Origin: Pezicula radicicola
Taxonomy: Eukaryota > Ascomycota > Leotiomycetes > Helotiales > Dermateaceae
NCBI GenBank assembly: GCA_003008705.1
Contig: PDUO01000038.1
Coordinates: 1 to 64,000 of the forward strand
Direction: 5' to 3'
DNA length: 64,000 bases
Of the stretch, positions 12,986 to 24,044 are shown piece after piece. The position numbers were made by a program, and so were the translations under genes. Every line of letters starts with the position of its first letter. Position 1 is the stretch's first letter. The notes under the pieces were generated by a model that saw nothing but the letters and a program-made list of their open reading frames with translations, was not told the origin of the DNA and did no database searches.

Positions 12986-14151
12986 TCAATATGGAAATTC
13001 CTTTTCCTCTACCTCAGCCAGGATTCCGCGTTTCTTCTGCTTCTCGTGCATTTCATCTAGATAAGGCAGTAAAATCTGATCCCAGTGACTGATGCCTTTG
13101 TAACTCCGCAGTTCCGGCGTCCAATTCCTGATGGCTTCGGCCAACCTGCCAGGTACGTGTGGCTCTTCTGCGATCTTCGTGACAGGCTCAAAGTATGTAC
13201 GAACTGTGAAGAGCAGGGCACCAGATTTCGGAAGGCGGCGCAAGCTCTAGCGCTCGGATCGGAAGTGTATGTCATTAATCGTAAGACCCTTGCTATCGGC
13301 ATCCGCCCATGCTATATTTTGTAAGTGTGAGCCACAAAAATTCGACTTATGGAGAAGGGTGACTTACACGCTACTTGCTTGCCATCTTGAGGCCCCATCC
13401 GGTAGGACCAATGTAACCCATCGTCAAGTTGTATAAAATACTACGACCCATCTGTCAGCTTCAAAAATCACACTGGTTAAGCTGGGACACAAACGTTATT
13501 TCTGACCACTGCTTTCACAGGAGTCATCTTATCAAAAAACCTGTTCATCGAGAGCTGAAGCTTCTCCTGGTAGTGTGGTACGTTTGCCTCGATATGGAGC
13601 TCATCCAAGGAAGTTCGGTACTTTTCGTGTAGTCTCCAAAATCCAGGTAAGCAGACAGCTGCAGCATCGAGTCTATAGTGACCATCTAATATTTGTTGTT
13701 AGTGCAAGTTACTGCTAATAAAGGAGGTCGTGCTCACCAGGATTCTTAATCATCAAAATTAAATCGTCCTGGACCAATTTTGCGGCAGCTGACATTGCTT
13801 CAGTAGGACTCACTGAATGTCCGTTAGACCTTGTACACTACTAGGGTACTAATACATACATCCAGAAAGAGGAAATATCTCTCCAGTGGCAGAGTTGCTC
13901 AAGTGATCGTCTACAACCGAGAAGACCGAGGGGTAGCGGGCTGGTAAGAATTTAACAAGTTCCTCCAAGACTTCAAGGCAAGCCAGTCTGGTTGTAGGAT
14001 TGTCCACATAGGCGACGTGGTCACCTAGAGACTTCTCCAACTCGAAAACTTTGTTCACGAAGCTTGATTGTTGGGTTGTGGAATTGGAGTTGGAGCGACG
14101 GGGAGCTGAAGAGATGGTTGATCCAGCTCCCAAAAGCAGTGAAAGCCGCAA
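12986..14151 (-). pseudogene. DUF3445 (heme-dependent N-demethylase-like), one stop
   Basis: Minus-strand exons give the DUF3445 series in order: ELEKSLGDHVAYVDNPTTR, FLPARYPSVF, the LSPTEAMSAAAKLVQDDL exon, [59 protein letters not shown] and [20 protein letters not shown], then [17 protein letters not shown]. Introns fall at about 13815-13861, 13691-13739, 13454-13496 and 13321-13366. An in-frame TAG at 13247-13249 sits where the family has Gln before LRRLPKSG, fitting CAG to TAG. The extreme N-terminus is not conserved, and its start at 14151 is uncertain. Members bind heme and are linked to oxidative N-demethylation. The stop lies before the conserved C-terminal block, so function is doubtful. 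Confidence 0.85.
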
Positions 14152-14984
14152 TTGACAATTGAGCTTGAATTCTATTTTATTAGCCGCTACAGACGTGGCC
14201 AGGACGGGATGCCCCTAGGACCGCCACTGTGGCCCAACCGGGACTTACTGGCAATGCGCTAAGGTGGATTGCATATGGTCAATCAAGCTTCCCGAAATGG
14301 ACTAATAATGTCGCTTAATTATGTTACTACCGTGTGGAAGCCATCTTGCACAGGACAAGCACTATATACCTAGATTGTGCACTCGCCTTGCGCAGTACCA
14401 GCAAGTAGGGAATTCTCGACAGTAATGTGTTATATGGGCTTATTATGACCGCACAGCCAAATATCCCGACCCTGCTTGCCTCCGAGCCCATAATCCCCTT
14501 GGCAGGTTACTCGCACTAAGTTTTGTCTCTCCCAGAATAGCTACGGGGACAGCCTGAACCAATTGCTGAACTCTACCCGCTCTTTACCCTATTATGAACA
14601 ATATCTTTCAGCTCACTAGTAGCAGAACTCTCCGCATCCCCAGAATAGATTACCATTGCTTATGCAAGTCCATTGCCATCCCTATGTTTCTGTTTTATAC
14701 TTTTCATCCAAAAGGCAAAATCCTGAATATGCATGCTACGTATTTACTGTCGTTACGAATCTCCTCATCTCTTGGATATTCACTTACGCATAGCCTACGT
14801 AATGCCTCAGCAAGGACCCTGTCTCCCATGAATAAGCCTTAGGAGAAGAATCAAAGGTTCAAGTATATAATCAAGATGCAATATTTTCGCAAAGTCTCTC
14901 TTCATCATCATCCTCAGACTCTCTTTCAACCACGCCTTTTTCCATCATCTCTCATTTAACAAGTCAACAAGCTTCGCTGCAATC
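14152..14984. other. Divergent intergenic region
   Basis: This lies between the DUF3445 relic (minus) and the intradiol dioxygenase (plus). A pyrimidine-rich stretch with TCATCATCATC immediately precedes the dioxygenase start, typical of fungal 5' UTRs. Nothing else is recognisable. Confidence 0.5.
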
Positions 14985-16030
14985 ATGCGCTTCGGAGACC
15001 TCTCAGTCTTGCCTTGATCGGCTTTGCCGTCCTGGCTAGCGCCCATCCTGGGGAACATCACGAGCACAATGAAGACCTTACTCTCATGATCAGAGATTTC
15101 AAGGCTCATACACGCCGTAGCTTCGATGCTTGCTCCGAAAAGATGAAGCGTAGTGGTCTTAAGGCTCGTGCTGAAGCTCGCCGTAAGGCAACTGTCGAAA
15201 AGCATCGCAAGCGAACCATTGAAGTCCGGGACGCAGATACTGTCTTGAACACTACCCACAATGCCACAGGCAGTGGCATTACATTCTGGACTCCGGAAGA
15301 CACCTTATTCGCATCAAACACTACCTGTGTCCTCAGCCCAGAAGGAGAGACTGGTCCTTACTGGGTGAAGGGCGAACACATTCGCTATAATCTTCGCGAG
15401 TCTCAGTCAGGAGTGCCAATCATCCTTGATGGGCAGTTTGTCGACGTAGAGACATGTGAGCCAATCGCGGGTCTCTGGTGGGATGTTTGGAACTGCAACG
15501 CAACCGGTATCTACTCTGGTCTCGTAGCTACCGGAAACGGCAACACAGACGATACTGCTAACCTCAATGCTACATTCTTGCGAGGCGTGCAAGAGACAGA
15601 TATCGATGGTGTCGTTCAATTCCAAACTGTCTTCCCAGGTCACTACAGCGGCCGCACAACTCACATTCACATGGTTGCACACCTGAACGCTACAATCCTT
15701 CCTAACAACACCCTCACTGGCGGAACCGTTGCTCATATTGGCCAGTTCTTCTGGGACCAGGATCTCATCTATCAGGTCGAAGCTACCTACCCTTACAACA
15801 CCAACAACATCACCATCACTACCAATGCTGATGATCGGGTCTTCACTACCGAGACTGAGGATACTACCTCGGATCCCGTCATTGAGTATACGATGCTTGG
15901 TGACAGTGTTGCCGATGGACTCTTCGCGTGGGTCACCATTGCCGTCAACACATCCGCAATCTGTGATCCCAACTACAGCTTCGTTTACACATCCAGCGGT
16001 AGTGTTGCTGAATCTGGTGGAACTAATTGA
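14985..16030 (+). CDS. Secreted intradiol ring-cleavage dioxygenase
   Basis: This is a non-heme Fe(III) intradiol dioxygenase of the fungal extracellular catechol/hydroxyquinol-type family. The conserved core SPEGETGPYWVKGEHIRYN, the segment LDGQFVDVETCEP, WWDVWNCNATGIYSG, FLRGVQETDIDGVVQF and HYSGRTTHIHMVAHL supply the two Tyr and two His iron ligands. The C-terminus has several N-glycosylation sequons. The ATG at 14985 begins a signal peptide (MRFGDLSV), but the frame is off by one base from the rest: GTCTTGCCTTG reads as though one G were missing before ALIGFAVLASAHPGEHHE. From 15011 onward the frame is open to the stop. So either a one-base deletion has killed secretion or the sequence has a GG-to-G error. 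Without it, translation would start internally near 15086 and lack a signal peptide. Single exon. Confidence 0.85.
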
Positions 16031-16395
16031 CTAAGTAGTTCCATGATTGGCACCTAGCCAACCAGTACCATTGCTACTAGCACGTTTCTTTTTTGATGGG
16101 ATTTGTAGAGAGATAGGATTGAATTTGTAGAAGTTTTTGTGGATTTTGGGATAGATACTTTTGGGAATGATTCAGGTAGATATTTATGGAAATCTAAATT
16201 CTATCATTCCTAAAACTCATGATCTCTTCTATGACTATTCTTCGTCTAATAGAGAAATTGTCATTGGATGTCTCCAAATCAATTGAGTCTGTCCTATAGT
16301 CCTATAGGCGTAGACGCAGCGCTAAGTGAAACTCGCTTTTGATTTTTAATGTTAGGCTCACATAGGTCCTACGGGCGTAGATGTGGTACATAATA
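16031..16395. other. 3' flank with degenerate outer inverted repeat
   Basis: After the dioxygenase stop there is a plain 3' region. At 16310-16340 GTAGACGCAGCGCTAAGTG followed by AAACTCGC resembles, in inverted orientation, GCGAGACTAGCTTCACTAAG and flanking bases at 16803-16845. The MITE at 16396 lies between them, so it may have inserted into an older, degenerate inverted-repeat element. Low certainty. Confidence 0.35.
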
Positions 16396-16788
16396 TGGAG
16401 GATTATTACGGCCACTTGGGCCAAATCTCATTCTATACTAAAAATAGATTTTTTTTCTTACCGCTTTTAAGGCGGTAAGCGGCAGAGCCCTAATAGTACT
16501 ACTTATATAGGGGTATATAGCCTATATTTTTAGGGTACAACAGCTTGTATTTTTTAGGGTACGATAGCCTGTATTTTTAGGGTACAACAGCCTATATTTT
16601 TAGAGTGCGACAGCTTGTATTTTTAGGGTATAACAGCCTGTATTTTTAGGGTATAATAGCCTGTATTTTTTAGGGCACGATAACCTATTTTTTCGGGGCA
16701 CTAGCCTATATTTATAGGGAGCCTATCTAATTTTGCCGGCAGAAAATATGGGAAGAGATTTGGCCCAAGTGGCCGTAATAATCCTCCA
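16396..16788. mobile_element. Tc1/mariner-like MITE with 34-bp TIRs
   Basis: The ends are perfect 34-bp inverted repeats (16396-16429 and 16755-16788), beginning TGGAGGATTATTACGGCC and ending in its complement. Each end is bounded by TA (16394-16395 and 16789-16790), the target duplication of Tc1/mariner elements. The 393-bp interior has no open frame, so it is non-autonomous. The interior is largely a tandem array, listed separately. The identical TIRs point to recent movement or strong constraint. Confidence 0.85.
16512..16720. repeat. Minisatellite of 22-24 bp inside the MITE
   Basis: About nine tandem units of the form GGTACAACAGCCTGTATTTT plus TAG fill the MITE interior. Variants differ by C/T and G/A changes (ACAACAGC, ACGATAGC, ATAATAGC). 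The first and last units are more diverged. Copy number may vary between insertions of the same family. Confidence 0.85.
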
Positions 16789-16842
16789 TAGTGGTAACCC
16801 TACGCGAGACTAGCTTCACTAAGCGAGGTCGCTCTAGCCTAC

Positions 16843-16880
16843 TACGACAACAACAACAACAATAATAACAACTAGTATAA
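16843..16880. repeat. CAA/TAA microsatellite
   Basis: ACGACAACAACAACAACAAT is followed by AATAACAAC, a simple trinucleotide run drifting into AT-rich sequence. Confidence 0.8.
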
Positions 16881-16970
16881 TAACAACCTATAAAGCTCTA
16901 AATATATAAATAATATAAAGGTAATCTAAGTAAGCTTACTAATCTACTTCTCTTATTATATAACTATTAG

Positions 16971-16987
16971 TAACCCTAACCCTAACC
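16971..16987. repeat. Interstitial telomere-like repeat
   Basis: TAACCCTAACCCTAACC is almost three units of the fungal telomere repeat CCCTAA in the interior of the window. It could mark a repaired break or an old end fusion. With so few units, chance is also possible. Confidence 0.55.
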
Positions 16988-17602
16988 AGTCGACTCTTGT
17001 AGGACGTCTGTTATGGCCTCGAGAGTTTGAGGAGACAAAGGAGGGGGCTTTGAATATCCATTATTGTTAGAATTCGTAGTGATGCCGTTGCGTTACTACG
17101 TTAAGTGGGAAGAGCTCACCTTTTTCTGCTGACATCGGGTCACACGTATGATCACGTGCGAAGATTCCAGAGGATTCTACAGAGTTTGATTGGCTAAAAG
17201 CCCCTGTGAAAATCCCCGTAAAAAACCCTGCTAAAGCGTCGATTTAACATTTAAGCATTTGCGGAGAACGGGATTGACCGGTCCCATATTATGGGGAATT
17301 GACCGCAAAACCCCGTCCTATACCGTCTCCACCACGGTATTTGTAGCGATTAGAGTTAACCTTTCCCAGGACTCCATTCAAGCCTTAGAAAAGTGGATCG
17401 ATTAATTAGAGGTTATACTGTACCACTCATAAAAGTAATTATACTGTACCTAGATCTTAGAGTGGAAAGACGGCATTCGGAAGCCGGTAAATGGAATGAA
17501 ACTCTACCGCTGAAGTACAAAACAGATGCTGTCCCTTTCTTAGGGAATTTAGTGCCTTCAGCAGCAAACCTTTTTAAAGCCAAAACGCACTTGTTCGAAA
17601 CC

Positions 17603-19478
17603 ATGGCTATGCTTCTCATCTCGATAGCCATCTCTCTTGTCGTCATCGCCGCTGTACAGCTATACATTCACCTCAGCCCGCGTCACATTCCTAAGGGGCT
17701 GCAACTTGTGCCGGGTCCTCCGAATAAATCAATCTTCGGTCATGGCTCGCAATTATCCGACTATCCCAACCAGAAATTGGTCGAGTGGGCACGCGAATAT
17801 GGCGAACTGTTCCGCATACGCCTCGGCACCGAGGACTGGATCTTCCTCAATAGTCCCGAGGCGGTCAAGGAGATCCTCGACAGGCAAGCGGCCATCACAT
17901 CTGGGCGGTCTTTTGGTCCAGTTTTGAAAGAAGTAGTCTCAGGGGGCATGCGCTTCTTCCTGATGGACTACACGCCCTTATGGAGGAAGCTGAGGGCCAA
18001 GGTGCATAACAGCCTGCTGACGCCCAAGGCCGCGGCTACCATGCATCCAAGTCAAGAGTTCGAGGCAAAGCAGCTGATGCATGACTTGCTAAAGGACAAC
18101 GAAAACGAGGCTGATTTCTACCAACATACCCGCCGGTACACAACGTCGGTCATGATGACCATCACCTACGGCAAGCGGGTTCCCGTGTGGGATTGCGACG
18201 ACGTCAAAGGTGTCTACCAGATTATGCACGATTTCTCTGTAGCCTCATCCCTGGGCAATTTCATCGCCGATATATTTCCCGTGCTTACCCAGCTCCCCGC
18301 AGCTTTTCAGTGGTGGCGTAAGCGTGCCCTCCACTACTACAATAACCAAGCCACGCTCTGGACGAGGCTCTACAATGAACTCAAAGCCCAGATGGACACT
18401 GGCCAAGCCCCGGCTTGCTTCGCCAAGGACCTGATCGAAAGCGACTTGGCCCAGCATGACATTAGTCAGTTGCAGGCTGCCTTCTTAGCTGGGAGTAAGC
18501 AATGAATTCCTACTCCTGCACCAGTTAAACCTGTACCGCTCTGGTTCGGCTCCAGTGACACTAACAAAGCTCAACAGGCATGATCGAGGCCGGCTCGGAA
18601 ACAACATCGTCCTCCCTCAACTCCGCCATAAAACTTCTTGCAGCCAACCCCACAGCGCAGCGGATGGCGCAAGCGGAGCTTGATCAGGTAGTCGGCAGCT
18701 CCCGCAGTCCTAAATTTTCGGACGAGGCTGCACTTCCCTACATCCGTGCCATTGTAAAAGAGGTGCTTCGCCTCCGCCCGGCCATTACCCTTGGCTCGCC
18801 TCACCGTTCGACCAAAGAACTTGTGTACAAGAACTTCTTCATCCCTAGCGGCACCGTTATTTCCCTGTTTCAATACTCAATCCATTCCGATCCCAGCATC
18901 TGGCCTGAGCCCGAAAGTTTCAAGCCTGAGAGATACCTTGCATATCCTTTGCCGTCGGGCGCTTACTCTGGTAGTAAGTACATAACTATTCGGACCATTT
19001 TGCTCCCTCCGCTCTGCCTTGGCAGTAGCCGTTTTCGTTTGTGGAAGTTTCTTCTCTGCAATATGAGTCGGAGCTGCTTAGTAGCCGTAAAAGTACTCAG
19101 AAACAGTATTTGCTGACCCCTGTTGCTCTAGTGGGCGACCCCCGTGCTCGAGACCACTTCAGTTTTGGTGCCGGCCGGAGGATCTGTCCGGGCATGCATA
19201 TGGCCGAGAACAGCCTCTTCATTACGATAGCCAACATTCTATGGGCATTTGATATCCTGCCACCGTCGGAACTGGGCGACCGTCATGATCTCATCGATGT
19301 ATCCGACGAGGCCTACGAGATAGGCGGCGACACAGTCCCTAAACTCTTCAAAGTGCGCTTCCGTCCAAGGAGTGATAGTGTGTCCCGTATCATTGAGAGG
19401 GAATGGGAGGATGCCAGAAGATATGGGTTCACCTTTAACAATGTCAAGGTTGACGTGAACGGAGTGGCGAAAACATGA
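17603..19478 (+). CDS. Cytochrome P450 (class II, E-group)
   Basis: This is a microsomal heme-thiolate monooxygenase needing NADPH-P450 reductase. Three exons (17603-18494, 18578-18973, 19132-19478) give 544 residues without interruption. An N-terminal membrane anchor (MAMLLISIAISLVVIAAVQL) is followed by the proline-rich hinge LVPGPPNKSIFG. The I-helix motif AGSMIEAGSET begins near residue 296, the K-helix ExxR is E359-R362, the PERY segment is PESFKPERYL, and the heme loop FSFGAGRRICPG spans 439-450 with Cys448 as thiolate ligand. The frame is open upstream to 17393, but the ATG at 17603 was chosen because the anchor and Kozak-like AACCATGGC start there. The sequence resembles the group that includes OrdA-like enzymes of fungal secondary metabolism. 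No backbone biosynthetic gene is nearby, so the substrate is unknown. Confidence 0.93.
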
Positions 19479-19771
19479 ACTCCTGGTGAGCAATAATACC
19501 TTGGCTACACCCATGGCGTATATCATGTCTCCTTTATCACACTCCATCACCGGAAGGCTGGTTTATTTCGCCTTGATAAATTTCAAACAAAGTGTTAGGA
19601 ATGATGACGGGCATTACGAAGCTTAGATTTTTTGGTATTAAGCCTGGTCTAAGCGTTTTTGGTCGTGTGTATCGTTGGAACTTTATGATAATACTCGCTA
19701 AAATCAATAAATAATTACAATAACACTTTTATTATAATCTTTGTATTTAAATAATTAAATAATAAAATAAC
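19479..19771. other. P450 3' flank grading into AT-rich sequence
   Basis: Ordinary sequence to about 19680, then an AT-rich tract into which the solo LTR at 19772 is inserted. No gene seen. Confidence 0.5.
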
Positions 19772-20032
19772 TGTCGGCATAAACCGATATGGAACCTAAT
19801 CTAATAATAACTGGCAAACTAGTGTAATCACGTAGTGTACTGTGTTGTGGTAAGATTGGTTCGATCCTTCTAATACTGTAGTCTAATTATACAATATTCA
19901 GAACTGGTTGACTAGTCCCAATTAGGCTAGTCTTGCGGAGCGGCCCGTCTGAGCGCGGAACCCCATTGGCCCGGTGTCAGACTAGCGCGATTACATAATC
20001 TACACGTGATACCAGAAATCGACGTTCTAACA
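19772..20032. mobile_element. Solo LTR with 5-bp target duplication
   Basis: The 261-bp unit starts TGTCGGCATAAACC and ends GACGTTCTAACA, with canonical TG...CA termini. The five bases ATAAC occur directly before it (19767-19771) and directly after it (20033-20037), as expected for an LTR retrotransposon target duplication. Its composition is much less AT-biased than the flanks. No internal retrotransposon sequence or partner LTR is present, so it is read as a solo LTR left by recombination. Confidence 0.75.
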
Positions 20033-20145
20033 ATAACTAATCCTTATATTAGAAAATAAAGTATAAATAAAATAGACTCTTATATTTATTAAATAATTTT
20101 AATAAAAGAAATCCTTAAGATAATAAATAATAGAATAATAAATAC

Positions 20146-20585
20146 TGTTGGAATCACTAGGGTGAGTATACTCGTAAGAATATAGGTAAAACAGTGGTCT
20201 TATATTGTAATAAAAATGATTGATAGATTTCATAATACGGAACAGAAACGAATGCTACGATATAAGTAGTCCTCGGCTACTTGGCTCGCTTACGGAACCT
20301 TGATAGTTCCGTACTATATTCCTAGCAAATACTAAAAAAAAAATTATTCTATAGAATATATTATTTTTCCTTTAGTAGCTAATTTTAAAAACTTAAATTT
20401 ATATATAAATATATTATACTAGTATATATATAGAGAGAGAGAGAGATACTTAGAGTAAACTAGAGTTTAAATTAATAAGTTATTCTAGATTATTTAATCT
20501 CTCTCTTCTTCTAAGTATAAATATAATTTTTTTAAGAATATATAGAACTAACTAAAACTAGCTCTCACCCTACTATATTCAACTA
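20146..20585. repeat. RIP-degraded LTR-like unit
   Basis: It begins TGTTGGAATCACTAGGGTGA and closes near 20585 with CTCACCCTACTATATTCAAC, roughly the inverse of the start, as in many Copia LTRs. The interior is strongly AT-rich with a (GA)n run near 20432-20446. The exact end and a target duplication are not clear. It may have been mutated by RIP. Confidence 0.4.
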
Positions 20586-20922
20586 TACTAAGTGTACAAT
20601 AGTCATTGTGTGTAAAGAGCTAAAGTAGGCAAGAAGTAAGGTTATATACAAAAAGGGAGGCTTGCGTTGGCTACATGACTCGGTACAAGTATTCCTCCGG
20701 TTCCATTCAACACTAAGTGTAATCTCAAATATTTTAAAAAATTAGAAAACTACTAATAGCAGCAAGAAGAGAATATAAAATCAAATGAATCGTAAAATAG
20801 GTACATAGGAAAATAAAAAAGGGAAGAAGACAAATAAATAATAGATAGAAACATGATTTTCTGGATGTTGTGGACTTGATTCCCTTCTGTCTTTGCCGGA
20901 GAGTCTCGTTGAAGCGACGACT
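20586..20922. other. Intergenic, downstream of the NLP gene
   Basis: A mixed AT-rich 3' flank between the LTR-like unit and the NLP stop codon. No gene or repeat could be supported. Confidence 0.45.
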
Positions 20923-21701
20923 TTAGACCCAGGCCTTTTCGAGGTTGTTGACAAAGTTGCCATCGATGAAAGGGACGTTGGCCTTGCCAAAATTGGTGGT
21001 CTGGAGGGCATTTCGGGCGGGGCCAGGGAGATTCTCCCAGGAAATCATGTTGAAACTCCATCCTTCGGTGTTTGAAAACTGCAACTCGTGGTTTCTTGGG
21101 AATTCGGTGTAGTATTCCACCTTGGGACGATCGCCCTTTCTCTGTGGGTTGGTGGACTTCTTGTAACCGCCATGGCCTGAAGCAGCAGCACCGATCAAAG
21201 TTGGCGAAGCGACAGCGGGGTTGTTAATCCAGACGACAACGCTCTCCCACTCGTGACGGTGACCGCCAGCCACATTTCCGGAGTTTGGGTGATCCTTTGG
21301 CCAGTACCATGAATACATGATGGCATAGCGGCCGTTATGCCAGGCAGCTCTAACATAAGTCTGACCACGATCAGTCCAACGGCAACCGCCCTCGGAGCTG
21401 CCACTATCTTGCAAACCACCGCTATATCTAGAGTTAGCTCTATGGTCACTAAAAAGATTGCTGGGTCTACAAACCTGGTATCACCATTGGCAGCAACTGC
21501 GGTCATCACCTGGCAGCCGTGGGCGATGTGCATGTACGGCTCAAATCTTCTGATCGCATTGCCAGTGGCGCCGCCAGCAATATTCTCTGCCATTGGAAAC
21601 AGGGAATCGTGGGCAACAACTGCTCTGGACTCTAAAGCCACCGGTGAGGCGCTGACGCTCGCAACAGCGGCGAGGATGGAAAAAATGTTTTGTAACTGCA
21701 T
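20923..21701 (-). CDS. NPP1/NLP necrosis-inducing-type secreted protein
   Basis: This encodes a Nep1-like protein (NLP), a family of secreted proteins from plant-associated microbes; cytolytic members act at the plant plasma membrane. Two exons (21701-21475 and 21427-20923, a 47-base intron ending CTCTAG) give 243 residues. A signal peptide (MQLQNIFSILAAVASVSA) is followed by the mature domain, with two cysteines at about 63 and 91 as in type 1 NLPs. The family heptapeptide is present at residues 131-137 as GHRHEWE, differing from the usual GHRHDWE by Asp to Glu at a metal-coordinating position. The frame is intact with no stops. Upstream are ordinary TATA-like and pyrimidine-rich sequences. 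Whether the variant is cytolytic cannot be judged from sequence. The neighbours (P450, LTR remnants) give no functional hint. Confidence 0.92.
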
Positions 21702-24030
21702 CTTGAAAGTGGGTTGATTTGAGAGGTTTAACTCTAACGATTAATTTATTAGAAAGAATACGGTGAAGATGAGAAGCTGAGGTAGATGGTTGATGACAAG
21801 ATGATGTGGGAGGAATTGTCTTCCTTATATAGCTGTTTCGAGAGGTATCTGGATAATCTGGAGCTTCTACCAATGTCTGTTAATAAGAATATGCTTTCTG
21901 CCAAGTTTATAATACTCGTATACGAATACTAGATGAGAGTTGTTAGCATCTACTACGGAGTATAAACGACTGCTGCTCTGGTGCAACTAACTCGGCCTTC
22001 TAGGGTGAATTATACTTTAGGAGGCTTGGGTGTCTTGGGAGGAAGAACTTACAAGGTCAACCTTACACTAATTGGCATGATGCACAAAATAGTCTAAGGT
22101 AAAGAGGGATCACCTTAAACCGAATCTCTAATATTTCATAACTTGGAATTATCTTGTAAAAATAAAATAGAGTAGTATAATTAGTCGAAACCTTTGATTT
22201 CTGCCTTCGAGCCGACTTCTAAACTCTTAAGGGTTCAGCTTTACGCGGCCAGCCTATTTACAACCAGATGTATTTAGTAGAATAGCCGCACCACGGTTAG
22301 GATACGAGTAATTGGTTCACTTGAGCTGGGAAGAAGTAACTAGTTGGAGATTGGCCTCTATCCAGGTACCTAGTCAAGGCAGCCCAGAACGGGGGAGTGG
22401 GAAGTAACTGTAGATCATCTAACACCGCGCTTCTCTTACTGTCGCCGCTTCCACCGACCCCATCAACGCTGTCTCTACTCTCTCACAACGCGCCCTACTT
22501 ACCTTTTATAGTTGGGAATGGTATAGGCAAAATGGACGACAGTGAGGTGGGTGATGAGTGGCGAGGGAGTGTAGAGAGCACTGTGCTCGTATAACAGATA
22601 CCTGGTTGAACAAGATGCCAAGAATTCTAGAACACTGAGATAGTCTAAGACTTGTAAGGCTTGTCCTTGATGTTGGGCTGATGTTTATCGTTTATCTTTT
22701 AGGTTTAAGTTTAATTGTAAAGGCAGATCAATTAAAACGGGGGTGAGAATTTTACTAATGGGCAAAGTACGGGGTCGGTTAAACTCAATTGGAGGTGGGT
22801 TGTCAACAAAAAGAAGTCGGTGGATTGGGCCCTTGGGTAGGGCTGATATAGCACACCTAAGACCTTATTTGCCTAGGAATTTGCATTGGAGAGTGGTTAT
22901 ATCCGTGCAGGATTCTACAAGAAAGTCTAAGGTATACCGGTATTCCCCCTTCGTAGGAATCACCGAATTCCTCTATAGAGCTTCTGATTAGCTATGAATC
23001 ACTACAAATTCAAGCAATTCGAGGCTCTATAGCTTGGCTTTCTAGGCAATGTCACTACTCAAGCGCCAAGAGAGGGGTTATTAGTCAAAAAATGAGTAGG
23101 GAGTTGACAAAAAGCACAATATTACAAATTTGAATTTTGAAAATAGGAGAGGCACTCGTAAAGCTAAGCGAGGGCTCTTTTAAACACCGACGATTAGTAA
23201 TTAAACTTAGACTTAATACTTAGAAGATAGCATTTAAAAAATTATGCTAATTATCTTTAGTATCTAACACATTATTTAAGAATAAAACTGGTAATTAAGG
23301 CATGTTTTAAGAGAGTACTATTTCAATTTAATGTTGGGACTCAGAATTGAAAATTTCGAATTGTTGATAATGCGCTAAGAGAGTTGACATACGGGGGCTG
23401 TGCACAGCCAAGAGTTTCGAGTCAGTGGCATTATTTCCTTGGAGAACATGTGACTTCTATTCCGAACCTGTCAAATCTGCGCGCTAGCAGTATTTGATGT
23501 CACATCTTCTTTATCGTCTTTTTAATCCTTACTACCGTGGAGGGTTTTTGTCCATCAGACTCTCCCTACCACGATTGAATTTGCAAGATACGGTACGTGT
23601 TTGTCAGTCAAAATAGGTAGTAGAAGTCAATTAATTCCATTCTGATAACCATAGAAAGCACTGGGATTGCAGCAAAAATGAAAGTGTTTACTGCTAAAAG
23701 AACTGAAATAGTGATGTTCTCAGGGATTATTAAAGGATGAACCTAATTAATCCTTAAGGAATTGAAGGTAAACCGCACCCGTGAAAAATTAGCGCCTAAA
23801 ATAATTAATAGTGTTCTTAGCATTATACCTTAATCTTGTTGCTTCCTAGTGCCTTACGAAGGACTGTCCGGCAGCTTGGCCCTTCGTCCTCCTGGTCTAC
23901 CTCGAGTGGCGGTCGGAGCAGAAGGTTATAGATATTGATCCGGTTTTAATGTCCTTGAGGTCGTGAACAAATTTTTATCTCATTGAATTTTCCGCGCGTG
24001 ATTACATGTAATATATTAACATCTTCAGAT
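21702..24030. other. Long intergenic region
   Basis: About 2.3 kb without a supportable gene. A GC-richer patch at 22390-22600 has short open frames on the plus strand but no recognisable motif or splice structure. CTACGGAGTA near 21954 is half of the palindrome seen complete at 31025. The rest is moderately AT-rich with no clear tandem or inverted repeats. Confidence 0.45.
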
Positions 24031-24044
24031 CTAACTACTTAACA

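Noticed and set aside
17393..17602. Seventy-codon N-terminal extension of the P450
   Set aside because: P450 anchors start at or near the hydrophobic segment at 17603. The upstream residues have no conserved character.
19840..19880. tRNA-like GGTTCGATCC motif
   Set aside because: No matching T-stem, acceptor stem or D-arm can be folded around it, and it lies within the solo LTR.
20705..20712. Extension of the LTR-like unit from 20146 to a CAACA at 20708-20712
   Set aside because: The five flanking bases do not match (AATAC versus CTAAG), and the inverse of the start motif is found nearer, at about 20585.
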